The notes: generated by a model not told the origin, from the sequence alone. DNA of 64,000 nucleotides from Hedera helix (GCA_947179155.2 OX359284.1:9426432-9490431); one strand, 5' to 3'; shown: positions 35,650-49,692, counted from the stretch's first letter. Program-made: numbers and translations.

Positions 35650-36990
35650 TATTATTTAAATTATATTAAAATATTATTAAATAATCAATAATATTAGTAT
35701 ATAATTAAAAAGTTATTGAATGATGAATAACATTTGTAATTATTAAAATATCATTACATGGTTAATAATATTAATAAGAGATTAAAATATTATTAAATGG
35801 TTAATAATATTAATAAGTGGTTAAAATATTATTAAATGGTTAATAATATTAATAAGTGATTAAAATATTGTTAAATGGTTAATAATATTAATAAATGATT
35901 AAAATATTATAAAATGGTTAATAATATTAAGAAGTGAATAAAATATTATTAAATGGTTAATAATATTATTAAGTGATTAAAATATTATTAAATGGTTAAT
36001 AATATTAATAAATGATTAAAATATTATTAAATGGTTAATAATATTAAGAAGTGAATAAAGTATTATTAAATGGTGAATAATATTAGTAAGTGATTAAAAT
36101 ATTATTAAATAATCAATAATATTAGTATATAATTAAAAAGTTATTGAATGATGAATAACATTTGTAAATTATTAAAATATCATTACATGGTTAATAATAT
36201 TAATAAGAGATTAAAATATTATTAAATGGTTAATAATATTAATAAGTGGTTAAAATATTATTAAATGGTTAATAATATTAATAAGTGGTTAAAATATTAT
36301 TAAATGGTTAATAATATTAATAAGTGATTAAAATATTGTTAAATGGTTAATAATATTAAGAAGTGAATAAAATATTATTAAATGGTTAATAATATTATTA
36401 AGTGATTAAAATATTATTAAATGGTTAATATTATTAATAAATGATTAAAATATTATTAAATGGTTAATAATATTAAGAAGTGAATAAAATATTATTAAAT
36501 GGTGAATAATATTAGTAAGTGATTAAAATATTATTAAATAATTAATAATATTAAGAAGTGATTAAAATATTATTAAATGGTTAATAATATTAATAAGAGA
36601 TTAAAATATTATCAAATGCTGAATAATATTTGTAAATGATTAAAATATTATTTAATAGTTAATAATATTAATAAGTGATTAAAATATTATTAAATAGTTA
36701 ATAATATTAATAAGTGATTAAAATATTATTAAATGGTTAATAATATTAATAAGTGATTAAAATATTATTAAATGATTAATAATATTAATATGTGATTAAA
36801 ATATTATTAGATGGTTAATAATATTAATAAGTGATTAAAATATTATTAGATGGTTAATAATATTAATAAGTGATAAAAATATTATTAAATGGTTAATAAT
36901 ATTAGTAATAGATTAAAATATTATTAAATGAATAATAATATTAATAAGTGATTAAAATATTATTAAATAGTTAATAATATTTGAATGTAG
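35650..36990 (+). repeat. 39-bp hairpin minisatellite, about 34 copies
   Basis: Each unit holds perfect 11-bp inverted arms AATATTATTAA and TTAATAATATT around loop ATGG, followed by a linker of the type AATAAGTGATTAA. An 11-unit block starting at about 35671 is repeated about 428 bp later (36099), marked by the rare variant AATCAATAATATTAGTATAT. Confidence 0.92.
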
Positions 36991-37510
36991 TTGTATACTT
37001 GTATATTATCAAAGGTAGATGATATTTTGAGGTATTAGGTACATTATTAAATGTCCAAATCATTAAGTTATGTAAAAGAAGAAAGTTTAATTGAATTAAA
37101 CCAATGTAGATAGTCCATTGTGACTAAATTTTAGACAACTTATTAAAAGTGAGTCGTGCGAAGAATGTGTGGTGAATGCGTAAGTTGGTTAAGCGCACCC
37201 GACATGTCCAACTAGGTTTAGACTAGGGTTTTTGTCCGGAACTAAAGGTTCGTGTGTCGGACATATTAAGAGTTAATAATTTGAAATTAAAGTCTTAAGT
37301 TATGACCAATTAATAGTCATTGTAACTAATGGTTATGTCGATTTTATATATAAATTGTAGGTTGAACGAAAGACACAAAATAAGCGTAAATGGTAAAAGC
37401 GAACTATGCAAGTTTTCCAGAACTTGCTCCTATGTACATTAATATGCTACAACGTGATTTTATATTATTGATATGCAGATTTATTGATGATATTTGTGAT
37501 ATATGAAAAG

Positions 37511-37789
37511 TGTAATATCCCGTATATTTAAATGAATTAGAAATAAAATATTTAATATTTAATAAAGGTTGAAGTTTGATAACCTAGTAGTGGTAAATAA
37601 ATAGATGTCCAAATTAAATTTAATGGACTAACTTAGATATAGTGATATCAAAAAAAAATTTATAAGTTAGCGAATAAAGTGAAAATTCGATAAGCTTGAC
37701 TAATAGCAAGTCTAATTAGATTAAGAAAATTAATTAGTGAAGTTAGGTAATTATGCGATATGGTTGCGTGTAAATTAAATATATATAAG

Positions 37790-37832
<43 letters not shown>

Positions 37833-38180
37833 ATATTTAGTAACATAATTTAATGGTTAATTAAATTGTGGTAAATAAATGGATTAATATTAAATTAATC
37901 CGAATTGAATTAAATGGTTTATTGTGGAATTAATTTAGTTATTATATTGATTATATTCATTAATCAATATTTATGCAAATTATTGATAAGTTATTTGTGA
38001 GTAATAATTATGTAATTTTATATAACTATAAATTATATAAAGTAGTTAAATTAATTAAGGGAGAATAGTAATTTTATATATTGTACGGGATGAGGTAAGC
38101 CCTACGAAGCTTCTATTTGAGGAGGTTTGATTGCTAGATCTTTCGGTAAAAGCTTAGCTTGGAAGTAATGTCATAATGAC
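37511..38180 (+). mobile_element. Truncated LTR fragment
   Basis: It starts TGTAATATCCCGTATATTTA, directly abutting the previous LTR. It continues for 29 bp after the hAT element (40298-40326). No genes. Confidence 0.5.
37801..37831. repeat. (GT)15 microsatellite
   Basis: 31 bases of GT repeat after a short TA run. Confidence 0.97.
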
Positions 38181-38439
38181 GAGGGGTGTAAACGAATCCG
38201 AATATAGTAGTATTCGTATCCGAAAAATTAATTCGCTATCTGTATTCGTATCCAGTATTCGACGAATTTTAAAAATAATATCCGTATCTGGTATTCGAAA
38301 TAATATCCAAATATGGATAATATCATTTTTCATTTATTTTATTCAAATATTCAGATATTCAGATTCGTTTATCAATCACTTAATATAAAATTCATTCAAA
38401 TTATTTATAAAAAAGAATGAATAATTACTCATAACCAAT

Positions 38440-39780
38440 CACAATTTAAAGTTTAAACCATATATATTAATGAATGAATGTTAATTTATTTATTTTTAAT
38501 AAATACAATAATCAATGCTCTAAATTACAATTAAAATAAGTTTTCATTATTTTTGAAATTCTAAATTCAAAATGAATGCTTTTCTTATTAATGTTTAGAT
38601 GTTTATTAATAAGTAGATGCCCATTTTATGTGTTAATTTGGAGTAATACTGTAATGTGTATGAATAGTTATAATCTATAATTATAATATTTAAATTATAT
38701 TTATAACATTTGTTAAATGATACATTTTACATATATTATAACACTATATATAACTATATAAGGGGGGGAATAATGAGTTTTAAAGTATAATTCATTAATG
38801 AATGAAAGTTAATTTATTTATTTTTAATAAATATAATAATCAATATTCTAAATTACAATTCAAATAAGTTTTCATTATTTTTGAAATTCTAAATTTAAAA
38901 TAAATGCTCTACTTATTAATGTTTAGATGCTCATTAATAAGTAGATGCCCATTTTTATGTGTTAATTTAGAGTAATAATGTAGTGTGTATGATTATTTAT
39001 ATTCTATAATTATAATATTTGAATGATATTTATAACAATTGTTAAATGATACATTTTAGATATATTGTAACACTATATACAACAAGAATAATGAAAAAAA
39101 TAATGAGTTTTAAACCATATATACTAATGAATGAATGTTAATTTATTTATTTTTAATAAATACAATAATCAATGCTCTAAATTACAATTAAAATAAGTTT
39201 TCATTATTTTTGAAATCCTAAATTCAAAATGAATGCTCTACTTATTAATATTTAGATATCCATTAATAAGTATATGTCTATTTTATGTGTTAATTTGGAG
39301 TAATAATGTAGTGTATATGAATATTTATAATCTATAATTATAACATTTTAATGATATGTATAACACTTGTTAAATGATGCATTTTAGATATATTGTAACA
39401 CTATATATAACTAGAATAAAGGAAAAAAGTAATAAGTTTTAAAGTATAGTTCATTAATGAATGAATGCTAATTTATTTATTTATAATAAATAAAATAATC
39501 AATACTTTAAATTATAATTCAAACAAATTCTTATTATTTTTGAAATCCTAAATTTTAAAATGAATGTCTACTTATTAAAGTTTGATGTTCCATTAATAAG
39601 TTGATGTCCATTTTATATATTTGGAGTAATACTGTAGTGTGTATGAATATTTATAATATATAATTATACATTTAAATGATATTTATAATATTTATAAGAC
39701 TTGTTAAATGATCCACAAGTTATATTGTAACACTTTTTGAATGATATTTATAACACTTGTTAAATGATACATTTTAGATA
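38440..39780. repeat. 329-bp tandem repeat, four copies plus partial
   Basis: AATGAATGAAWGTTAATTTA starts at about 38469, 38797, 39126 and 39456 (spacings 328, 329, 330). It lies inside the hAT-like element. Confidence 0.9.
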
Positions 39781-39959
39781 TTTTAACTTTATAATAGTAA
39801 AAATTCATTAACTATACTTAAATTAATTTATTAATATTATAATAAAAGTGTTATTTCCTACTTTTTAGAAATGAAATGACATATTTTAAAAATAATTTTC
39901 GTATAATAGTGAAAACTAATAATTATATAAGAAAGACCACATAAAAAAAATCATTTTGC

Positions 39960-39960
<1 letters not shown>

Positions 39961-40031
<71 letters not shown>
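39961..40031. repeat. (ATT)n-(AT)n compound microsatellite
   Basis: About 30 bases of ATT repeat run into about 40 bases of AT repeat. Confidence 0.95.
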
Positions 40032-40036
<5 letters not shown>

Positions 40037-40326
40037 GTTATTCGGATACAAATTCCGGATACGGATACGAATTCGGATATCAGATTTTGAATATTCGCTA
40101 TCCACCAGATATATTTACGGACGGATGTTAAATGAATAATATTCGTATTCATATTCGTATCCGTTTATTTGCGGATATCTTTAAACCGAATACGGATATA
40201 TCCGTTTTTTTTAATGCAAATAATATCCGTTTTTTTTCGAATATAGATACGGACGAATACGAATTTTTTAGTTACCATTTACAGCCATAATAATGACCAT
40301 TAAACCCTAGCTTCCAAAGGCCTATA

Positions 40327-42650
40327 TGTGATAACTTGAATATTTACAAATTTTTTTTTGTGAAAATATTAAATAATTAAATAAAGATTAGAAATTTCAA
40401 CCTAGTTTGGTAAAAAAAAAATACGTAAAAAGAGGATTAAATTTTTTATTTAATTTATATAAAGAACCACTCAATTTAACGTATTAGTTACATGAACTCA
40501 TTTAATTATAAAATTAAATAAAATTGAAAAGAGAAGCTATGCGGTTTAATTTATTTAATTAATTACATGAAATATGAGTAAAAGTTATGTTAATAAGTAA
40601 CTAACTTGAATGGGAGTCGTGAAAGACTAAAATAAAAGTTTTAATTAATTAAGTAGTCAACTTAATTAATATGTTATGAAATATATTTAATAATTATTTT
40701 AATTGAGGACCCAAGATATTAATTAACAAGGGTTGTGTAAGAAGTGGGTGAAAATTTAAATGGAAGTCAAGTTAATGGAAATAACGAAATTTTTAATAAG
40801 TTTTGTGTTTGAAATATGTAGAAGTCCAACCTAGATTTGGAAGGGAGTTCAAGTTAATTAAATTAACTAAGCTCAATGATTTAATTAAAATCAAGCCCAA
40901 ACATTTGGAATGGGTTGAGAAAAGTTAGTGTAAATAAATATGTTTGTATATTTATATTTGTGCTTGTATGCTATTAAAAATAAAGGAAAATTTATAATAT
41001 GGGAAATTTCTATTTATGGAAAGATTAGAGGAAATAAGGGCCTATGGAGGTCATTTGCCAAGCAAGATGAGAGATATTAGTGTCCTTAAAAAAAATAAGT
41101 GAGAAGACTTTTTGTTTTTTTTTAATCCAAAGTTGCATTTGAATGAGCAAAAAAGAGATGTGAAGGCTATGAAGCTATGATGGGCTAGGTTGGTAGCTTG
41201 TGTTGGAGAAAGAAAAAGTTGTAGAGAATTAACCAATGTAGGGTTAATTGAATAATCCTAGTTGTTAAGCAAGTGAGGGCATTAACCAAATATTGGTTAA
41301 ATACAAGATAAATGAATATGATAATGATAATTAACCATATATAGGTTAATTGAGTAACCATGTGTGGTAAATAAGTTAAAGATTTAATCATGCATCAGTT
41401 AGTAACCTTGGGTTAGTTGTTAGTAAAAGTTAACCATAAACTAGTTAAGTGTAGAAAATGAGAGATATACTATCATTCACCTACTCACATTTCATTAGTT
41501 CATTTTCATTTCCTAAGTGTTAGAAAGTAAAAGAAAGATAGAGCTCTAAAGAAGAAAAGAAAGAGAAGAAGAGTAGGAGTTTGAAAAGCTTGGAGAAAAT
41601 GAAGATGTAGGATCATCAAGTGCATGAAACTCTCAGCTAGAAAGGAATAGCATCAAACTATGCTTCTTAAGATTGAAAAGTATTCTAACCTAGTTTTATT
41701 TAACCTTTGTTAGTTAATATTTGTTTAATTTAAATTTTGTTGTGGTGAGAGAGGTTAAAGTTAATGGTGGAATAATGGGTTTAATGGGGGAGTTTAATGT
41801 TAAATCACATTTTTGTGCAAGAAAATCATAGATCGTTTTTGGTTTAAAGAAAATCCCTTATATGGTGGATTACTTTCAAAGATCCATTTGCTTATGTTCT
41901 AAATCTACAAGGTTTATAAATAGATCTAAAGTTTTGATAAAGTCCTATATTGATAAAATGTGATTTAGTCACATATTTTGCATAAAAGGTTAAGAAATCA
42001 AAGATTGATTATGTTTTAATAAAAAACCCTAGTTTTAATATTGTGTTTTCAAAGAAAACCAACTTGGATGGTTGAAAATGTTTCAGATCTATGAATTTTG
42101 ACATAGATCTAAAGTTTTGATAAATTGCGTTTTGAAAAAAATAAGTTGAAATGGGTCTGTGGTGATTTTTCGGGAAAACCTTTGGTGTCGGTTTTAAAAT
42201 GGATCATCGTTTGATCTTTTAATTGAATTTCAAAAGTGTTTGAAGCTCATGTTTTGTAAATTATAAACCTAACAAGCTATAATATAATTTTTAGACTCAA
42301 TATAAGTGTTAATGATCAATTTATGATCAATGGAATCAAAGAACGAAAAAAATAAATTTTAAGCTGTGCTTCTGAGGGTTTCAGTATATTTCTATTTAGA
42401 ATTTGGAGCTTTGTCCTTAAAATAAGTTGTAGAGGAAGAAGTTACAGTCTCATGAACCCTTGAGTCACTCAAAAAGATTAAACAAAGAAGTTATGGCCGT
42501 TTAACCGAGTTGGGATCCAGTAGTCGCCAAGACTATATATTTTGACCATTGTTTTGACCAAAAGATATGATTCAGCGGTTGAAATGAAACATCATTTTAA
42601 TTGGTGTTTGGTAACTTTTTGAGGAGTATTTAAAGTCCTATTTGGACTGG
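40327..42650 (+). mobile_element. LTR, 3' part missing
   Basis: It starts TGTGATAACTTGAATATTTA. It is homologous to 28002-29193 and, further in, to the leader and AAGTTGTAGAGG stretch of the 34400 LTR (42425 versus 35275). No LTR end is recognisable, so the right limit is approximate. Confidence 0.55.
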
Positions 42651-44993
42651 GAATATAGCCGTCTATTTGAATTCAATAACAAAATAAATTCATTCCATAA
42701 TTTTTTTCTTATTATTTTCTTCTCTCTACTATTATAGTTTAGTATTAAATACTATTCTGCACTTGGTATTTGATATAAGTAAATTTATATGTTTATCTTA
42801 TCTTAAAAGAAAATTCGTTGCAAGTTATTTTTATTTCTCAAGGAGAAAGTGGACTTCATTCAATTCAGGTAGTATTATTATTAATTTTTAAAAAAATTCA
42901 GCAATGTCGTGCTGTAAAAATTCCGACAGAGAATTCTAACCATCCAATCGCTATTTCATTCCCATTATCCTTTGAACCAGCTTTGAATCCCACTTGGAAA
43001 TTCAAAAGTTACCTTTGGATGTTGCCGGAAACCGGGATAGAATGAATTCAATCAGCAAAAGTCCCTTCAACTCGATCAATATCAGCATGTGGTCCAAGAA
43101 AGTAAGAGTTCCTCTATCGAAGAGTTGATAGACTCCTAGTGAACTAAACAATCACCCTCCTCTTTCATAATCGTTTACCAGAACCAGAGGCATCGGTTAT
43201 CATTTTCATTGTTGCTAATATTTACTTCAGGAGCATTATTGTTTTTGGCTGGTGATAACGAATTGGTAGCCTGAGTCAGCTAAGAACTTTTATAAACAAC
43301 TTATTTGCATGACGTAATTCTTGTTGTTTTGACAAAATAATAGCTTCTTACAAGCATTTTGCAGAACGCCACTCCACATACTTTTTCATTTCTTCCCATC
43401 CCATAGTCCCGCAAAAATTTAAACATTCACAGCCCAATATTCTTCAGCAAACTCATTCTTTGCTCCGAGTCTTAGCCCAATGTTTCAAAAGCGACGATGA
43501 GGTCTCATACTCGAACACGGAGTTGAATTGTTGATTATACATAAAATAATTCATCACGTATTCGTTATGCTTTTAACTCTTTATCTTTCGAATTTCCATA
43601 GCAGTCGGAGCTCCTCTTCTTTTGGTTTTTGAAATTCTGCAAATGATCCAATAAATTGTTATCTTTTTTCTAGTTGTTTCCTATTCGATTCCTCCATGGA
43701 ATCTCTTCATGAAAGCATTATTTTAGAGTCTCTTGCAATGACTCTCCATTAAAGAGAAGGGAAGAGAAATGCTAAAAAAAAGATCGAGAGGTTAATTCAT
43801 TGATGTCTAATTCAGTACAAACCTAGACTTATTTAATGACGAGGCAAAAGCTGGAAACTTATCATACTCATTGATTGTAAAAACTAATCTCAACCTTCGG
43901 ATTACTAACAGCTTACCCTATACCTATTTTGACCAAGCAGAAGTTTAGTTCGTTACGGAGACTCGGGTAAGAACTATCTGCAAAAAAGTTATGTACCCCG
44001 TATATTGTTTGGAATCCTTTTGAACAATAACAAACACGACTCCTGCTACATATGTCAAAAATAAATACTGATATATGCACATGCATAGAGTAAGTAAGAA
44101 TTAAGAATAATCTCACCGTACCTAATTCCATCAATGAGTTACACATAAGTCACCATTCAAATTCGTCATAAATTTCTTACATAAATCAATTCCCAACAAA
44201 CACCAACATACGGCAACAAAAATATCTTGTTTACAAGCCTTTGGAAAAATAAGAAACACCAGCATACAACTACAAAAGAGTACGTAGTATGTATCTACTA
44301 GTTGGGGGAGAGAGTCGAATCTACCATTTTCCTCCTCTATTCCACATGAAAAAAGTTCATCGAATTTTTTCTTAGTAAATTTTCAAAATCTTGAAATTCA
44401 AAATTAATTTGAATTTTTTTAATTTAATTAATGCAATAATTAATAGTATAAAATACTTAAAAGGAATTACTTACAAGAATGTTGTTTCGAAAAATAATAG
44501 CAAATTCACATCACAATTTAAATTAATTATGATCAAAGTCACAAGAGACTTTGTTAAAGAGAAGAGCATCAAATTAACCTCAAAACATAGATTTTGAACC
44601 AATTATCTGTTTGCCAGTTAAAATAAAATAAATAAATAATATAGAAACAGAAGGTTTAAAAAACTCTTTCGATAGGCTATACACCCTGACAAGTCCATAA
44701 ACTCCCCTATACTATACAACTCTGGAGCTATTCAGCTATGTGCATTATCTATGTTCCCCTGTTACCTGCTGTCGCTAGTTCTATGGTGACAATTACGCCT
44801 CTGTTTATCTTTCTTCCATCTCTTTGCTCTTCCTTATTTGCTCTTTATACCCCATAACTAGCAAGGAATGTGATGATAAATGACTCAGCAATTTCGAGAG
44901 CCTAGACAGCTCTGGATTCCGCCTATCCAACAAGCTGAGAATCCGAAACCTAAAGACTGAAGCAAACTGAAGGGAGTTGAGATAGTTCTGTAG
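42651..44993. other. Intergenic region downstream of KEG
   Basis: No gene I can support. 43340-43740 on the minus strand has codon-like stretches (EEELRLLWKFE, EYETSSSLLKHWAKTRSKE) broken by many stops, possibly a decayed gene fragment. The part near 44650-44993 should include the KEG 3' UTR. Confidence 0.4.
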
Positions 44994-46235
44994 TTATGTT
45001 GAAGCTCGGATTGTACCCGATGAGCTCTCGTCAAGATCAATATCAGAAGGATCTCCGATCCATGGTTTACCCTCTCTCCACTGAAACTTGATTCTTAACT
45101 TCCCATTCGCATCTACCCCAACAACCTCGCCTTTGCTTGCATGCGTCTCCATCCCCCATCCCCATCGTGGAGTAATCAGCCCATCTCTAATCCTAACCTT
45201 GTCCCCCACTTTAAAAGGTCTGACCCTCTCCATTTCACATGCCTTACAAAGCCAAAGCTTCTCCACAAAACAGAATGCCACCCAGAGATCCCCATCTTCT
45301 ATGCGGTGCACCACTCCAATGCTTAAATGAGTCGCATCTCCCCACTGATGAGTCGGAGTCCAAACTGATGCTCTAACCTTAACCCAGTCTCCAATGTGAA
45401 GTTCCTCATCCTCCACCAGCTCCACTTCAGATGGATCTAGCATCCATGCTTTTGAGCCATACGGTGTATATATTCTCAATTTTCCATCCGCGTCAATTGC
45501 TGATATGGTTCCAACACTTGAATGGCTATGGCCAGACCACCCAAACCTTGGCTGCTTCACATGGAGTTTAACCCTAACTGGCTTGCCAATCATAAGCTTA
45601 TCTACTCTCTGAAGATGAGTTGTAGGCCCTACCCATTGGTCTTGTTCCCCACAAAATGCAACAAAAACAGTTCCATCCCATTGATCTCCTTCGTAACCAA
45701 TCCCTTGTACTACTCCAATGCTACCTGGCCCAATGGACTTCCAACTACTTGCACTCTCACTCATTTTTACCCACTCTCCCACTTCAAATATATGTTCCAT
45801 CTCCAAGTCTGCAGGATCTCCTCTCCACAAACCTGGCAAGCCAAAAAATGCCACCCTCACTTCTCCATCAGCATTTACACCAGTTATAATGCCTCTTGAA
45901 TCAGGCTGGGTCCCTCTCCAACCCCACCTTGGCTCAACTAGTCCAACTCGAAACCTAATATGTTGTCCAATTTTGAATCCTGGAACCTTTTCAACATCCG
46001 TGTAATGAGTAATCCACTTCCCTTTCCGGAAACAGCATGCTAACTCTAAATATCCAGTATCAGGTACACTATGCACAACTGCTAAACTCTCTTTTCCAAT
46101 ACTATTCCAATCATAACTGGGTCTAGTCCCCAAACTCGGTTTAGAACGTACCCAGTCCCCAACTTCAAATCCGGAAAGCCGTTCTGCATCTCCAGGTGAA
46201 ACTCTCCACAAGCTGTGTCTTCCAGCTACTTTAAC
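44994..46235 (-). CDS. KEG: KEG terminal exon: HERC2-like repeats to stop
   Basis: This 1,242-bp exon starts after AATTAG and is open to TAA at 44994. It carries six repeat starts (FEVGDWVRSK, FKIGQHIRFR, FEVGEWVKMS, MIGKPVRVKL, HIGDWVKVRA, FKVGDKVRIR) and ends with SDIDLDESSSGTIRAST. The 3' UTR continues to lower coordinates. I saw no canonical AATAAA on the minus strand just downstream. Confidence 0.95.
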   Translation of the reverse strand, partial: VKVAGRHSLWRVSPGDAERLSGFEVGDWVRSKPSLGTRPSYDWNSIGKESLAVVHSVPDTGYLELACCFRKGKWITHYTDVEKVPGFKIGQHIRFRVGLVEPRWGWRGTQPDSRGIITGVNADGEVRVAFFGLPGLWRGDPADLEMEHIFEVGEWVKMSESASSWKSIGPGSIGVVQGIGYEGDQWDGTVFVAFCGEQDQWVGPTTHLQRVDKLMIGKPVRVKLHVKQPRFGWSGHSHSSVGTISAIDADGKLRIYTPYGSKAWMLDPSEVELVEDEELHIGDWVKVRASVWTPTHQWGDATHLSIGVVHRIEDGDLWVAFCFVEKLWLCKACEMERVRPFKVGDKVRIRDGLITPRWGWGMETHASKGEVVGVDANGKLRIKFQWREGKPWIGDPSDIDLDESSSGTIRAST

Positions 46236-49200
46236 CTAATTAAGAAAAACACAAATGCCAAATATAATCAGCAACTGAACTGACTGACCAAAATGAGATT
46301 CAGAAATGACTGAATTGGCACATAGGAAGAGTTCTTTCGATATTTTATTATGATAATGGCTGAAAAAAAAGGGGTAAAACCAAATAACCGAACCGAACCA
46401 AATTTTTTAACCGAATTATTTCGGTTATTCGGGTATATTCGGTTATAACCGTTTTACATTTTGGAATTCAGTTTATTCGGGTAGCCAATTAACCAAATTA
46501 GAAACTTAAAAAAATAAAATACTATTTTTAGTTAAACTTTGATACACTTTGTCCTATAGATTACGTACTTATGTATTGTTAATTTGAAATTATTAAACTA
46601 GCTTATGAATTATTATGATTGTGGTAAAATATTATTTGGAAACTCTAGTGTGGAATTTGAAACGAAATTTTTTGTTTAGTAAAAATAGGTTCATATTTCG
46701 GTGATAAACCGAATAGTATAATTCGGTTATTCGGGTTTCGGTTATTCAGTTAGTACATATTTCAGATAGGATAGTGAAATTGTATTAAATTCGGTATTGA
46801 GTTATAACTGAATAGACAATTCGGTTAGGTTATAACTAAATACTCACCCCTAATTATTATTGGCTATTACGGACGACATAATAAGTAAAAAAAAATGATC
46901 ATCTTAAAGGACAAAAATTTCATCAGCTAGAAAGCCTCGTTTAGTTCATCTGTCTTTACCTTTTGGGAAGGGAGGGTTTCCCATAAAATTGGTAACAATC
47001 CAGCTCTAACGTCATACAAAAATGCAACAAGTTGATAGAGCAAAGTGATTGTAGAGGCGTACGTAGTCAATGAAAATAAGCAAAAGAAGAGATTTCTTAC
47101 ATTCAAAGTCCCATCCATGTCGATTCTCAAGATCTTTCCAACAGTAGCTGGTGTTTCATTTGACCATCCAAGCCGTGGCTGACTCACAGATGGCATCATA
47201 TGAATCTCTTGTCCTACTTCAAAAGGCTGTACCTTCTCCACATCTGTCACAGAGCAACAGAAAGGTTTGCTCCTGAAACAAAAGGCAATCCCCATATCAC
47301 CATCCTCCTCCAAACTGTGGATCACCCCAATGCTATTTCTTGTGATATCCTCCCATCCATATTTTGGGGACGAGACTGAAGCCTTCACTCTAACCCAGTC
47401 ACCAACCTGCTCATGTTGGAATTGCAGGAGAGAAGCAATTAAGTTTTTTAGCTAGAAAAATAAATTTTTTTCATAGAAAAAATAAGGAAGATGATGGAAG
47501 ACCAGTGAGAAGTTTACCCTAAAGAGAACAAATGGAAATAAGAAAAGAGGGGGAAAAAGTCAGTCCTAAACAAACGAAGCACATTTTTTAACCATGAAAC
47601 ACTAGGGTTCCGTTTCTGCTTATATCCGATTATCAACTGTGCTACAAGCAGTTGCAGTCCCTATTTAGGTTCAAAACTAAAAAGCATTGAGAATGCTCGT
47701 ATAACTGTACCCCAATAGAGATGCAAGAAAATGACTCAATCTTTTTGAGAGAATCATTTGTCACACCAGACATAATTCAACTTGTATAAAACGTTATTCA
47801 TGTTACCTTGAAATCCTCCACCTTTTCCATGTCAGAAGGATCGGCCTTCCATGGTGTGGGTCGATTTGGAATGTCAATTATCAGGAGACCATCACTCTCT
47901 ATCTCACTTATTCGTCCAACGCTATGATGGGTTTCGCCACCCCAAGCATATCTTGGCTCTGCAACAGAGCGCTTCACACATACACGGTCACCTATCTGTA
48001 AACATAAGAGAACACGAAAAAAAAATTGAGAAGGCGAAATATAAAAGATGAAATAATGATTACATTAAAAAGAAGGAAAAAAATGCACTACCTTGAATGG
48101 GTCCACAGGTTCAACTTCTTCTGGTTCACAGTGCCATGGATTTGGAAGATAGCTCAATTCCAACAACAAACTGTTATCTGGTCTGATGCAGTAAACTATA
48201 CCGATGCTCCCTGGTGTTACAGATCCTAATCCATGCTTAGCAGTAGTAAGGGTGGGACGTATACGAACCCAATCTCCAACCTTGAATTCCTCAACCCTTT
48301 CCATTTCTGCAGGATCAGCTTTCCATCCTCTAGATGCTCCAGGAAATCCAACGCGCAGAATGCCATCATCATCAACACAGAGAACTGTTCCAATGCTGTC
48401 ACGCGATTGACCGCGGAAACCAAATCTGTACAAAAAAGGTTCAATTACGAATTTTATGAACTGAAACATGATGACAATACAACATATACACTTCATACAA
48501 CATGGTATACACCGTGGATTAATTACGTTGATTCAAAAATAGTAGCGTACACTGAAAAAGCAGCACAACCACTAAAAACTTGGTGGATTTGTCATCCAAA
48601 ATTAGAACTACAGGACACCACATTAGATGCTTCTTAGCAATAGAGTTACCTATCACATGGCAAATGCAAGCAAGATACATAACAGCAAAAGTATTAATAA
48701 TTTTTGGGTCAAGTACGCCTAACCTTGGCGGACCTTCATCACTAATTCTGATTGTCACTTAATAATGATTTGCCCAACGTTATGGTTCCTATAAAAAAGT
48801 CCAGGGTCTGGCAGGTTGGCAAATGTGTAATCAAGATAGCTATAATTTCAAAACAATGGATATGCATTCCGAACACTACATCGAAAATATATGCTGCATG
48901 GTAATTGTACATATTCATTTATTGATCAACATAGGTATTACATTTCTGAATCCCTTATCCTCTCTTTTACTAAAAGAAGCAGTTGATTAGAAGTTTTAAA
49001 GAGGAATAAATAAATTCTTCTCTCCTCTCTCTGTATATGTTATATATATACACACACACACACACATACATATTGATAGTAATATACTCATTCCTCTTAA
49101 ACTCTCATTTATTATTTCTTCTTCTCCATTCTCTAATGTTCAGTATCTACCATTCCATCCCTGTGGGCCTGTGGCAAATATCACAAGTCCAGTAACTCCC

Positions 49201-49657
49201 GTCCAATATCATTCTTCTGCACGTTTCTTTTTTTTTCTGACAGGTTATGCTTTTGACCCCTAAACACACCAATGCCATTTGATGCATTCAGTGCCATGTT
49301 ACTTGAATCTTTTCATCAAGCTTTAATACTGATATGACTTGTGTATTATAAATTCCGACTCCTTAAAATCTAGTCGCAGTCTCTCATAAAGCATGAACTT
49401 AATAAAAAGAAACATCAAACATAATGCTAAGATGCATCGGAAGTCTGCCATCTTCTCTGTGTTTCAGGAGATGTGGACAGAGCACAATGGTAAGCTTTTA
49501 GAGATACTATATTTATATTTCTTTGTTGCAAGATAAGATCTTTTTTGCTACTTCATGGGCCTCAGTTATGGGTACCTTAAGGGGTATTTTTTGACTGATA
49601 TTTGTAAAGATTGGAAAGCTGACCTCTCTTGAAGTGGTTATGATTTTTCTTCCCCCC

Positions 49658-49692
<35 letters not shown>

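Larger units (their letters stand above)
34400..37510 (+). mobile_element. Truncated LTR carrying a large minisatellite
   Basis: It starts TGTAATATAATGCAAATCCC. TATA box TCTATAAATA at 34617-34626, purine-rich leader near 34690-34760 (shared with 1-160), a GC islet at 35405-35445 (GCCCCGGCGCC / GCGCCGGGGC), and the 39-bp array. It is cut off by the LTR start at 37511. Confidence 0.65.
38181..40289. mobile_element. Non-autonomous hAT-like element, 2.1 kb
   Basis: Flanked by ATAATGAC at 38173-38180 and 40290-40297, an 8-bp duplication typical of hAT. The ends GAGGGGTGTAAACG and (reverse complement) TATGGCTGTAAATG agree at 10 of 14 positions. Both ends are rich in TATTCG/ATCCG repeats in inverted orientation. 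No transposase ORF. The core is a tandem array. Confidence 0.75.

Noticed and set aside
35650..36990. CRISPR-like array
   Set aside because: Units are contiguous degenerate tandem repeats without unique spacers, in a plant LTR.
45522..45899. Plus-strand ORFs opposite the KEG terminal exon
   Set aside because: They are antisense shadows of a conserved coding exon; no independent motif.
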